Shown in pieces: positions 1 to 6,985 of a stretch of 14,410 nt of DNA. Source of the stretch: Chloroflexi bacterium UBA4730 (GTDB taxonomy: Bacteria; Chloroflexota; Limnocylindria; P2-11E); NCBI GenBank assembly GCA_002404155.1, contig DHJC01000038.1, forward strand, positions 71,071-85,480. Direction: 5' to 3'. Both the position numbers and the translations under genes were made by a program. Under the pieces are notes generated by a model, which did not search any database, was not told the DNA's origin, and worked only from the letters and a program-made list of their open reading frames with translations. Numbering within the stretch: position 1 is the stretch's first letter; each line of letters opens with the position of its first letter.

Positions 1-1470
1 GCGATCCTCGTCGTGAACAAGGTCGACCGCCCCAACGCGCGCCCGAACCACGTCCTCAACGAGACGTTCGACCTGTTCCTCGACCTCGGCGCTTCGGAGA
101 AGCAGGCGGAGTTCGAGACCGTCTACACGAACGCCCTCATCGGGGCCGCGAGCACCGATCACCGGCGCGTCGGCACGACGCTCGAGCCCCTGTTCGACGC
201 GATCATCAGCGAGATCCCGCCGCCCGATGTCGATCCCGATGGTCCGACGCAGCTGCTCGCCACGATGACGACGCTCGATGACTACAAGGGCAAGATCGTC
301 CTCGGCCGCCTGCAGAGCGGCAGGGTGAGGCGCGGGCAGTCGGTGGTCCGCATCGACCACGACGGCAAGGTCCTGATGCCGACAAAGGTCACGGCCGTGT
401 TCACCTTCAACGGCCTCGACCGCGAGGAGGTCGAGTCGGTCGAGGCGGGCGACATCGTCGCCATCGCCGGCGTCGGCGACGCCACGATCGGCGAGACCAT
501 CGCCGACGCGGGCGATCCACGGCCGCTTCCCCCGATCCGCGTCGAGGAGCCGACGCTACGCATGACGTTCAAGGTGAACGACTCGCCGTTCGCCGGGCGC
601 GAGGGCACGTTCGTGACGAGCCGGAAGCTCAGAGAGCGTCTGTATGCGGAGCTCGAGCGCGACGTCGCGCTCAAGGTCGAGGACACCGATACCCCCGACA
701 CCCTGCTCGTCTCCGGCCGGGGCGAGCTCCACCTCGCGATCCTGGTGGAGAACATGCGTCGCGAGGGCTACGAGTTCCAGGTCTCGAAGCCGGAGGTCAT
801 CAGCAAGGTCGTGAACGGCGAGACGCAGGAGCCGTACGAGCAGCTCGAGGTCGAGGTCTCGCAGGAGGGCCTCGGCGCCGTCGTCGAGCTCGTCGGCCAG
901 CGCCGCGGGATCCTCCAGGACATGAAGTACCGCGAGGACGGGAGCGTCCACTGCGTCTACAAGGTCCCGACCCGCGGTCTCCTCGGGTTCCGGCAGGCGT
1001 TCCTCACGAACACGCGCGGACAGGGCGTGATGAACACGCTCTTCGCCGGCTACGGCCCGCTCGCCGGCTCGATCGCGACCCGTGAGTTCGGCTCGCTGAT
1101 CGCGTTCGAGGCGGGCGAGACGAGCACGTTCGGTCTGGCGGCGTCACAGGATCGTGGAACGTTGTTCATCGGGCCGGGCGTGGAGGTCTACGAGGGGATG
1201 ATCGTCGGCCAGCACATCCGGGAGCGGGACCTCGAGATCAACGTCTGCAGGAAGAAGCACCTCACGAACATGCGCAGCAGCAACTCGGACATCGCGGCGA
1301 AGCTGGATGGTATCCGGACGCTCTCGCTCGACGACGCCATCGAGTTCGTCGCCGATGACGAGCTCCTCGAAGTGACGCCGAAAGCGTTCCGGCTGAGAAA
1401 ACGGGTGCTCGCGAAGCAAGATCGCGATCGCGCGTTCGGCCAGCTGAAGAAGGCGGCCGCGGTCAGCTGA
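1..1470 (+). CDS. typA: Ribosome-associated GTPase TypA/BipA, 5'-truncated by window edge
   Basis: This is a translational GTPase of the EF-G/LepA superfamily, which binds the 70S ribosome and supports ribosome assembly and growth under stress. The reading frame is open from base 1, so the G1-G3 GTPase motifs, about 120 residues, lie upstream of the window. The visible part has 489 residues. It starts with the G4 motif NKVD (bases 16-27) inside NKVDRPNARP, a TypA hallmark, followed by the G5-like TNALIGAAS. Next come the beta-barrel domain 2 (around DYKGKIVLGRLQSGRV), the EF-G III/V-like part (SPFAGREGTFVTSR, then VSGRGELHLAILVENMRREG) and the TypA-specific C-terminal domain (RGLLGFRQAF, GLAASQDRGTLFIG, VYEGMIVGQH, KKHLTNMRSS, DDELLEVTPK). 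Length and end match the roughly 610-residue family, so the 3' end is intact. It converges on the - strand operon and is probably functionally unrelated to it. Confidence 0.97.
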   Translation, partial: AILVVNKVDRPNARPNHVLNETFDLFLDLGASEKQAEFETVYTNALIGAASTDHRRVGTTLEPLFDAIISEIPPPDVDPDGPTQLLATMTTLDDYKGKIVLGRLQSGRVRRGQSVVRIDHDGKVLMPTKVTAVFTFNGLDREEVESVEAGDIVAIAGVGDATIGETIADAGDPRPLPPIRVEEPTLRMTFKVNDSPFAGREGTFVTSRKLRERLYAELERDVALKVEDTDTPDTLLVSGRGELHLAILVENMRREGYEFQVSKPEVISKVVNGETQEPYEQLEVEVSQEGLGAVVELVGQRRGILQDMKYREDGSVHCVYKVPTRGLLGFRQAFLTNTRGQGVMNTLFAGYGPLAGSIATREFGSLIAFEAGETSTFGLAASQDRGTLFIGPGVEVYEGMIVGQHIRERDLEINVCRKKHLTNMRSSNSDIAAKLDGIRTLSLDDAIEFVADDELLEVTPKAFRLRKRVLAKQDRDRAFGQLKKAAAVS

Positions 1471-1492
1471 CCGGCGCGCCGCATGCGCACCA

Positions 1493-1515
1493 GATGCTGC
1501 TCGGGCGCGAGCATC
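1493..1515 (+). terminator. Weak hairpin 22 nt after the typA stop
   Basis: GATGCT (1493-1498) pairs with AGCATC (1510-1515) around an 11-nt GC-rich loop that can pair further. No T-tract follows, so this is at best a weak or Rho-assisted termination or 3'-end structure for typA. A second inverted repeat, CAGCTGA (1441-1447) and TCAGCTG (1463-1469), lies inside the last codons of typA. Confidence 0.25.
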
Positions 1516-1668
1516 ACGGCAGCGAAGGCTGGCTGCACTCCTCCAAAAGGTCCGTCACACATCGTGGTCCCGACGAGGGGTGCCGCTGGCCCGGCGTCGC
1601 GCTGCGCTCGCCGATTCGGTCGGGTCGCCCCGGCACCGCCAGACGAGCGCCACGCCACTCGGGTCCGC

Positions 1669-1704
1669 CGGCGGTGTTCCCGGCGGTGTTCCCGTAGGCG
1701 TTCC
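1669..1704. repeat. 12-bp tandem repeat, two exact units plus one diverged
   Basis: CGGCGGTGTTCC occurs exactly twice in tandem (1669-1680 and 1681-1692), followed by a diverged third unit CGTAGGCGTTCC (1693-1704). The GTTCCC core recurs and is complementary to the GGGAAC at 1710-1715, so alternative hairpins are possible. It lies in non-coding DNA. Simple slippage is the plainest origin. Confidence 0.6.
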
Positions 1705-1715
1705 CCTGCGGGAAC
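1700..1715. terminator. Small hairpin GTTCCC-CTGC-GGGAAC in the convergent spacer
   Basis: A perfect 6-bp stem with a 4-nt loop sits directly after the 12-bp repeats. The upstream GTTCCC copies at the ends of the repeat units could compete for the same right arm. There is no T-tract on either side. It may be a bidirectional 3'-end structure or simply a product of the repeat. Confidence 0.25.
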
Positions 1716-1813
1716 AGCGAATCGCCGCACTTGCTCAGTGAAACCTCGGATTCCCGGGCCGACATATGTACGTTTGCGCCCGTTCGGAATTGCACCCCAG
1801 ACTCGGTGGCCGC

Positions 1814-1843
1814 AGCCCGGCCCACCAGCTCCGTGGTCGGGCT
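1814..1843. terminator. Imperfect hairpin upstream of the large inverted repeat
   Basis: AGCCCG (1814-1819) pairs with CGGGCT (1838-1843). Inside it ACCA pairs with TGGT, leaving an asymmetric bulge. It lies just beyond the end of the - strand operon (downstream on that strand) and next to the stronger 1848-1878 inverted repeat, so the two may form a stacked 3'-end structure. No T-tract is visible. Confidence 0.25.
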
Positions 1844-1847
1844 GTGA

Positions 1848-1878
1848 CGGCCGCTAGGCGGAGTACAGCTAGCGGCCG
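1848..1878 (-). terminator. Perfect 10-bp inverted repeat spanning the USP-GpgS stop codon
   Basis: CGGCCGCTAG (1848-1857) and CTAGCGGCCG (1869-1878) are exact inverted copies around an 11-nt loop. The right arm contains the last two sense codons and the TAG stop of the - strand gene, so the hairpin forms exactly at the 3' end of the four-gene operon mRNA. No U-tract follows on either strand, so it is not a classical intrinsic terminator. A U-less GC-rich terminator or an mRNA 3'-end stabiliser is more likely. Confidence 0.45.
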
Positions 1879-3662
1879 AACCGGGCTTTGTATGAAGGGA
1901 CGCTGATCATGGGCGGCCGCTCGATCACGCTGATGTCCTGCACCTCGAGGTGGAAGCCTTCGGCCGTCGGGGAGATGAGCTTCATCGTGAGGTTCGCGTC
2001 GTCCAACAGCCGCTCGCCGCGCCCTTCACCGAGCCGCTTCATCGCGACCTGCACGATCTCGAACGACATCTTCGAAAGGGCGAGGAGCGACTGGTTGCGA
2101 TGGATCCGCTGCTTCATGTCGACCTGCGAGATCGCGCGCAACCCGGCCGTCCGGAGCACGTCGATGAGCAGGCCGGTCTCGACGCCGTAGCCCGAGAAGA
2201 ACGGGAGCCGCTCGAGCAGGCTCCGCCGCCCGGCCTGCTCGCCGGCGAGCGGCTGGATCATTCCGGAAAGCTCGGGAAAGAACATGTTCAGCATCGGCCG
2301 GGCCATGAGCTCGGTCACGCGCCCGCCGCCCGTCGCTTGCAGCTCGCCGCCGACGTCGAGCGGCCGGCGATAGAAGGCCTTGGCGAAGGCGATGTCCGGA
2401 CGGAAGAGCAGGGGTCCGAGCAGTCCATAGACGAACTTCGGGTGGAAGTTCGAGATGTCGGTGTCGACCCACACGACGATGTCTCCGCTGAGGACCGCCA
2501 GGCTCTTCCACAGCGCCTCGCCCTTCCCGCGCCCGGGACCGACCTCCGGCAGGAGCTCCTGGTGGATGTACACCGGCACGCCCAGCTCCCGCGCGATCTC
2601 GCGCGTACGGTCGGTCGAGTTCGAGTCGATGACCACGAGCTCGTCGACGATCGGGATGCGCTCCATCAGCCGGCTGCGGATGACCTGGATGACCTTGGCG
2701 ATGGTGGCCTCTTCGTTCAGCGTCGGCAGCCCGACCGAGATCTTGAGCCCTTGCTTCTCCTTCTGGGCGCGGAGCGCGGCGAGATTCGCGAACTCCGCGC
2801 TCGTGAAGGTGTTCTCGACGAACCACTTGTCGACGACCTCGCCGATGGCCGTGTTGCGCTCCGTGCGGTTTGTGGGCAGCGCGGTCGGGGCGAGGAACAC
2901 GCTCGACGCCACCGGCGTACGGGTGCGCACGATCATCGCGGCCTTCGCCTCGCCGATGATCCGCTGGGCGATCGGTCCGAGCGGCTCTGCGCCGCCGCTC
3001 GCGCCGAACACCACGAGGTCGTGGCGGTCCAGCTCGGCGGTGATGATCGGCTCGGCATCGCCGACGCGCGTCAGGAGCTCGTCCACTCGCTCGTCGAACG
3101 CGCGCTCACCGACGAGCTGGTACAGCGTCGCGCTGGTCCGACGCGACGCACGGTCCTCCGGCGCGACGTGCAGCAGGGTGACGGTCCCGCCGCGCGCGCG
3201 TGCGAGAGCGACGCCGAGCTTGGCCGCGAGCTCCGCGTAGCGACCCCCGCGGACCGGAACGAGGATCCGCCGAGCGCGTCCCGCTGGACCCTTCACGATG
3301 GCAAGGTCGCACGGCGGATCGCGGAGGACGTCTTCGATCGTCGTGCCGAGGTAGTCCCAGCCCGGTCGGCGCCAACCGATGAGCAGGAGGTCGGGCCGCT
3401 CCTCGCGCGCGGCGTCGGCGATCGCCGCCCAGCCCTGGCGGGCGACGGTCACAAGCGGTCGGACGGTGCGCGGCGCGGCGAGCGCCATGAGCTCGCGCCG
3501 CCGGGTGCGGGTGTGCGGCTGTGCGGAGGCGAGCGTGTCGCCCGCAGGCACCTCGATCACCGACGCGAGCACGATCTCGCCGTCGTCGCCGGCGAGGGCG
3601 GCGGCGACCTCGATCAGCCCGCGGTCACGGGTGGCGTCGACGACAGCGACGAGGCACTTCAT
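1869..3662 (-). CDS. gpgS: Tandem USP-domain protein fused to GpgS-type glucosyl-3-phosphoglycerate synthase (GT81)
   Basis: The C-terminal half (about residues 305-550) matches glucosyl-3-phosphoglycerate synthase, which transfers glucose from NDP-glucose to 3-phosphoglycerate, the first step to glucosylglycerate or, in mycobacteria, methylglucose lipopolysaccharide. Visible hallmarks are LPTLNEEAT (312-320), IDSNSTD, PGRGKGEALWKSLA (376-389), the metal-binding VDTD (399-402), FYRRPL, ATGGGRVTELMARP (443-456), IQPLAGE (469-475), GYGVETGLLID (491-501) and HRN (521-523). Residues 1-248 form two universal-stress-protein-like alpha/beta domains, each ending in a DLLLIG or DLVVFG strand, but neither has a clean G-2x-G-9x-G(S/T) ATP motif. 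Usual GpgS proteins are about 320 residues without USP domains. The ATG start has a strong upstream GGGGGTGA. It is the last gene of the operon, 15 nt after the GT4 gene. No GpgP phosphatase is in the window. The GpgS call is strong; the substrate is inferred. Confidence 0.88.
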   Translation of the reverse strand: MKCLVAVVDATRDRGLIEVAAALAGDDGEIVLASVIEVPAGDTLASAQPHTRTRRRELMALAAPRTVRPLVTVARQGWAAIADAAREERPDLLLIGWRRPGWDYLGTTIEDVLRDPPCDLAIVKGPAGRARRILVPVRGGRYAELAAKLGVALARARGGTVTLLHVAPEDRASRRTSATLYQLVGERAFDERVDELLTRVGDAEPIITAELDRHDLVVFGASGGAEPLGPIAQRIIGEAKAAMIVRTRTPVASSVFLAPTALPTNRTERNTAIGEVVDKWFVENTFTSAEFANLAALRAQKEKQGLKISVGLPTLNEEATIAKVIQVIRSRLMERIPIVDELVVIDSNSTDRTREIARELGVPVYIHQELLPEVGPGRGKGEALWKSLAVLSGDIVVWVDTDISNFHPKFVYGLLGPLLFRPDIAFAKAFYRRPLDVGGELQATGGGRVTELMARPMLNMFFPELSGMIQPLAGEQAGRRSLLERLPFFSGYGVETGLLIDVLRTAGLRAISQVDMKQRIHRNQSLLALSKMSFEIVQVAMKRLGEGRGERLLDDANLTMKLISPTAEGFHLEVQDISVIERPPMISVPSYKARFGR

Positions 3663-3677
3663 GGGATCACCCCCGAC

Positions 3678-4880
3678 CTATCCATGGATCGCAGGTAGCA
3701 CGTGTTCGGCCAGTACGCGTGGCCACGCATACGCGCGGGTGCGGCGGTGCAGCCGCGCGATGGGATCGGCCTCGAGCCGCTGCGCGATGGCCCGAGCGAG
3801 GGTGGGGCCGTCTGCGTCCGCCGGAACGTACGTCGCATCGTCGCCGGCGACCGCCCGGAGGGCCGGGATGTCCGAGCAGACGATCGGGAGGCGATGCCAG
3901 CCCGCCTCGAGGACCGGGATGCCGAAGCCCTCGTTCGCCGAGGGGAGCACGAGCGCGTCGGCGAGCGCGTACAGGTCGCTGAGGACCCGATCGCTGACCC
4001 GCACCCTCTTGTCGTGAAGCAGATGGACGCCCGCGCCGGCCCGCGCCGCGAGCTCGCGTGCGTACGTCGCGTTCGAGGGGTTGTGCGCTCCGGGTCCGCC
4101 GGTCACCACGAGCGCGGCGTTGGGGAACGTGCGCCGAAGACAGGCGAGCGCGTCGATCGCGACGTCGATGCGCTTGCGGCGGGTCATCCGGACCGGGAGC
4201 AGGAGGAGCGGGTCGGCGTCGAACAGCCCGAGCCGCTCGCCGAGCGCGACGCCCGGCTTGGAGAGGCCGAGGAGGCTGGCGGGATCGACGCCGTTCGGCA
4301 CGACCGCGACCTTCGTCCGCGGGATCCCGGTGAGGGCGATGAGCTCATCGCGCGCCTTCTCCGACACGGCGACGTAGCGGACCCCGGGGAGGGCCGTCCT
4401 GAACAGCGACCACGGTGGACCATCGTGCAGCTGTCCGGTGTACTGCGCGTCGGTCCACGCGAGGTCATGGGTCCACGCGACGAAGCGGCCGGGCAGCTCC
4501 TTCGCGAGGTTCGCCAGCGCCTCGGTGAGCGCCGCGTTCTTGTGCAGGGTGAAAGCGTTGTGGACGACGACCCGATCGGCTCGGATGACGTGCGGGTGGA
4601 GCTTCCGCTCGATCGTGCGGACCAGCCGCCCATGCGCGGGCGCGATCTCTCCTCGGGCGAGGGCCGCGAAGTCGCGCAGGACCGCGGGATGCCGGGAGTC
4701 GAGCTCCGCGATCCGCACGAGGCGCACCGGCCGGGCGCTGCCGCGGCCGGCGACGATCGCCACGTCGTCGCCCGCATCGCGGAGTGCGCGGGCGTGGACG
4801 GCCACGATGCGCTCCACACCACCGAGGATCGATGGCGCGGTGTAGTGGACGAGGAGGACGCGCTGCTTCTTGCGGCTCAC
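3678..4880 (-). CDS. GT4-family glycosyltransferase
   Basis: This is a 400-residue GT-B retaining glycosyltransferase, probably cytosolic, that uses an NDP-sugar donor. Visible features are an N-terminal Rossmann strand with a glycine loop (VLLVHYTAPSILGGVER, residues 8-24), the mid-protein VPNGVD (194-199), the donor-binding PVRMTRRKR (229-237) and the EX7E signature in ANEGFGIPVLEA (E317 and E325). I start it at the GTG at 4880, which overlaps the TGA of the upstream glucosidase gene as GTGA, giving MSRKKQRVLLVHY. The same frame stays open upstream to 5837, but that part is antisense-like shadow of the glucosidase gene. The TAG stop lies 15 nt before the USP-GpgS start. As I recall, Petrotoga uses a GT4 enzyme to add mannose to glucosyl-3-phosphoglycerate when making mannosylglucosylglycerate, so with GpgS next door a similar role is possible but unproven. 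Confidence 0.9.
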   Translation of the reverse strand: MSRKKQRVLLVHYTAPSILGGVERIVAVHARALRDAGDDVAIVAGRGSARPVRLVRIAELDSRHPAVLRDFAALARGEIAPAHGRLVRTIERKLHPHVIRADRVVVHNAFTLHKNAALTEALANLAKELPGRFVAWTHDLAWTDAQYTGQLHDGPPWSLFRTALPGVRYVAVSEKARDELIALTGIPRTKVAVVPNGVDPASLLGLSKPGVALGERLGLFDADPLLLLPVRMTRRKRIDVAIDALACLRRTFPNAALVVTGGPGAHNPSNATYARELAARAGAGVHLLHDKRVRVSDRVLSDLYALADALVLPSANEGFGIPVLEAGWHRLPIVCSDIPALRAVAGDDATYVPADADGPTLARAIAQRLEADPIARLHRRTRAYAWPRVLAEHVLPAIHG

Positions 4881-6985
4881 ACGATGACTTGCGTCGAGGC
4901 GCGCGCGACGCGCGAGCCGCCGCCGGTCACGGTGACGCTCCGGCCGGAGCGGCGGACGCGGAACGAGATGAGCGAGTCGTACGCCCGCAGGTGCTGGACC
5001 TCGATCCGGTCGAGCCAGACCGGGAGCGCAGGGTCGACGACGATGCGGCGCCGCTCGAGGTCCGGCTCGAGTCCGAGGAGCGAGCGCAGGCACAGGAACA
5101 CCATGCCCGCCGACCACGCTTGCGGGATGCACGACACGAGGTAGTCGGCGGGTCGCGATGAGAACCGCAGGTCGCGCTGGAAGCCGCAGAAGAGCTCCGG
5201 CAGCCGCGCGTTCGGGAAGCGCTTCCCGGCCTCCATGAGCGCCTCGATGATCGCGTTCGCCTCTACGCGGAAGCCGTACCGCACGAAGCCCTGCGCGATG
5301 AGCGAGTTGTCGTGCGGCCACACCGAGCCGTTGTGGTAGCTCATCGGGTTGTACGTCGGGTACGTGCTCGAGAGCGTCCGCACGCCCCACCCGCTGAACA
5401 TGTCGGGGGCCATGAGCCGCTCGACCACCCGGCGCGCCCGGTCCGGCCGAGCGATGCCCGCCCATAGCGCGTGCCCGGCGTTGCTCGTGACCGCGGGGAC
5501 CTGCTTCTTGTTGCCATCGAGAGCCTGCGCGTAGCAGCCTTCGTTCTCCATCCAGAAATCGCGCTCGAACCGCTCCGCGAGCGCGGCCGCCTCCGCACGC
5601 AGCTTCGCGGCGCGCTCGGCCTCGCCGTCCAGCGCATACAGATCGGCGAGCCCGCGCTTCGCGGCATAGACATAGGCCTGCGCCTCGACGAGCGCTGCCG
5701 GCAGCGCCGAGGGCTCGCCGTTCGGGTCGGAGAGCGAGTTCGCCGAGTCCTTCCACCCATGATTCCGGAGATCGCTCGGGCTCGCGCCGTATTCGATGTA
5801 CCCGTCGTGATCGGCGTCTCCGAACGTGTCGCACCACGTGATCGCGCGCTCGGCCGCGGGAAGGAGCTCACGCCAGAACGCCCGGTCGCCGGTCCACTTC
5901 ACCGTCTCGGCGAAGAGCATCGCGAACAGCGGCGTCGCGTCGACCGTGCCGTAGTACGGCCGGTGGGGGACCTCGCCGAGCCGCGCGAGCTCGCCCCGGC
6001 GTAGCTCGTGGAAGATCTTGCCCGGTTGCTCCTCGGTGAACGCGTCGACCTTCGTGCCCTGGTAGCGCGCGAGGAGCCGGAGCGTGCCGCGTGCGATGTC
6101 GGGGTTCCACGCAAGCGTCTGGTACGCCGCGATCAGTCCATCGCGGCCGAACGGCACGGCGTACCACGGGATCCCCGCGGTCACGAAGAGCCCGGTGTCC
6201 TCGACGTCGATGAGCGCCCGCAGGTCCAGCGCGCTCCGCAGGATGAGCTCGTCGTCGAGCGACTCCGAGCTCGTCGAGTAGTCAGCGCAGGTCCGCATGA
6301 ACCGGCGGTAGCGCGCGTTCAGGGCATCAAGCGCCTCGTCGAAGTCGCGCGGCGCGGGCGCGACCCCCGAGCCATCTTCCCGCGGGACGATCGCGAGCTC
6401 GTAGGTGACGATCTCCTGCGGCGCGAGCTCGCGCTCGAGGACGAAGGTCCGGCCCTCGACCTGATCGGGCGCGGGCCGCATCGTCACGTCGGTCGTGCGG
6501 CGGACTCCGTCTCGGCCGAGCCGCTCGAAGCGGATGCCGTTCGGGATTGCCTCCACCGGCGTCACCTCGACGGTCGTGGGCAGGCCGCGGTAGCCGCGCA
6601 CCGCGAACATGTCGCGGAACGAGGCGTCGAATTCGAGCTCGATGCGCAGTCGCACTCTTCCGGGGTTGCAGTTGAGGATGCCCACGCGCTCGCGTAGGCC
6701 GTCCACGAGGAACCGGGTCCGCCGCACCGAGAGCGATTGCGACGGAAGGATCGCCCCGTCGTCGAGGGTCGCCCGGCGGTTCGCGAGCTGGAACGCCCCG
6801 ACGTAGTTCTGCTCCGTGTTCGCCGAGAGGAGGGCCGGAGGCTGTCCGTTGATCCGCAGCGCGAAGCCCGACAGGAACTGGGTGTCGTGGTAGTAGAGGC
6901 CGAGGGCCGACGTCGCTCCGATCGGTAGGCTGCCGTCGTCCTCGGACACGAGGACCAGGACATCTTCCTTCATCGAGACGCTCAC
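4877..6985 (-). CDS. Glycogen-debranching-type glucosidase (GDE_N_bis domain plus (alpha/alpha)6 barrel)
   Basis: This 702-residue protein resembles bacterial proteins annotated amylo-alpha-1,6-glucosidase. About residues 5-210 form the beta-sandwich 'glycogen debranching N-terminal' domain (DDGSLPIGATSALGLYYHDT, the DTQFLSGF run, then QSLSVRRTRF). About residues 240-640 form the (alpha/alpha)6 barrel: IPWYAVPFGRDGL (272-284), YYGTVDATPLF (344-354), HGWKDS (409-414), NGSVWPHDN (552-560) and PELFCGF (596-602). No signal peptide or membrane segment is seen, so it should be cytosolic. The GTG start overlaps the upstream stop as GTGA. An ATG at 6973 (M5) has a better placed GGTGAG 7 nt ahead and could be the true start. 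No GH13-type glucanotransferase domain is present, so this is not a complete eukaryote-style debrancher. Substrate may be glycogen side chains or a smaller glucoside such as glucosylglycerate; context favours checking the latter. Confidence 0.88.
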   Translation of the reverse strand: MSVSMKEDVLVLVSEDDGSLPIGATSALGLYYHDTQFLSGFALRINGQPPALLSANTEQNYVGAFQLANRRATLDDGAILPSQSLSVRRTRFLVDGLRERVGILNCNPGRVRLRIELEFDASFRDMFAVRGYRGLPTTVEVTPVEAIPNGIRFERLGRDGVRRTTDVTMRPAPDQVEGRTFVLERELAPQEIVTYELAIVPREDGSGVAPAPRDFDEALDALNARYRRFMRTCADYSTSSESLDDELILRSALDLRALIDVEDTGLFVTAGIPWYAVPFGRDGLIAAYQTLAWNPDIARGTLRLLARYQGTKVDAFTEEQPGKIFHELRRGELARLGEVPHRPYYGTVDATPLFAMLFAETVKWTGDRAFWRELLPAAERAITWCDTFGDADHDGYIEYGASPSDLRNHGWKDSANSLSDPNGEPSALPAALVEAQAYVYAAKRGLADLYALDGEAERAAKLRAEAAALAERFERDFWMENEGCYAQALDGNKKQVPAVTSNAGHALWAGIARPDRARRVVERLMAPDMFSGWGVRTLSSTYPTYNPMSYHNGSVWPHDNSLIAQGFVRYGFRVEANAIIEALMEAGKRFPNARLPELFCGFQRDLRFSSRPADYLVSCIPQAWSAGMVFLCLRSLLGLEPDLERRRIVVDPALPVWLDRIEVQHLRAYDSLISFRVRRSGRSVTVTGGGSRVARASTQVIV

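Larger units (their letters stand above)
1471..1868. other. 398-bp spacer between convergent genes, no credible gene
   Basis: This stretch separates the stops of typA (+) and the USP-GpgS gene (-). Short open frames exist in both directions (1483-1857 +, 1494-1697 +, 1514-1825 -), but none has a ribosome binding site, a recognisable domain or the codon bias of the neighbours. The stretch around 1710-1800 is visibly less GC-rich than the rest of the window. The content I can support is a set of inverted repeats at 1493-1515, 1700-1715, 1814-1843 and 1848-1878, and a 12-bp tandem repeat at 1669-1704. I found no tRNA and no CRISPR-like pattern. Confidence 0.7.

Noticed and set aside
1560..1640. 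tRNA-like stretch ending in CCGCCA in the convergent spacer
   Set aside because: No T-loop GTTCGANTC, no consistent acceptor stem or anticodon arm could be drawn.
1483..1857. Open frame on + strand in the convergent spacer (also 1494-1697 + and 1514-1825 -)
   Set aside because: No ribosome site, no domain, Arg/Pro/Ser-rich composition typical of chance frames in GC-rich DNA, and it spans tandem repeats and hairpins.
1950..3698. Long + strand open frame opposite USP-GpgS
   Set aside because: Antisense shadow: composition dominated by R, D, E, L, while the - strand carries clear conserved motifs throughout.
3702..5144. Long + strand open frame opposite the GT4 gene
   Set aside because: Antisense shadow of a well-recognised GT4 protein and the end of the glucosidase.
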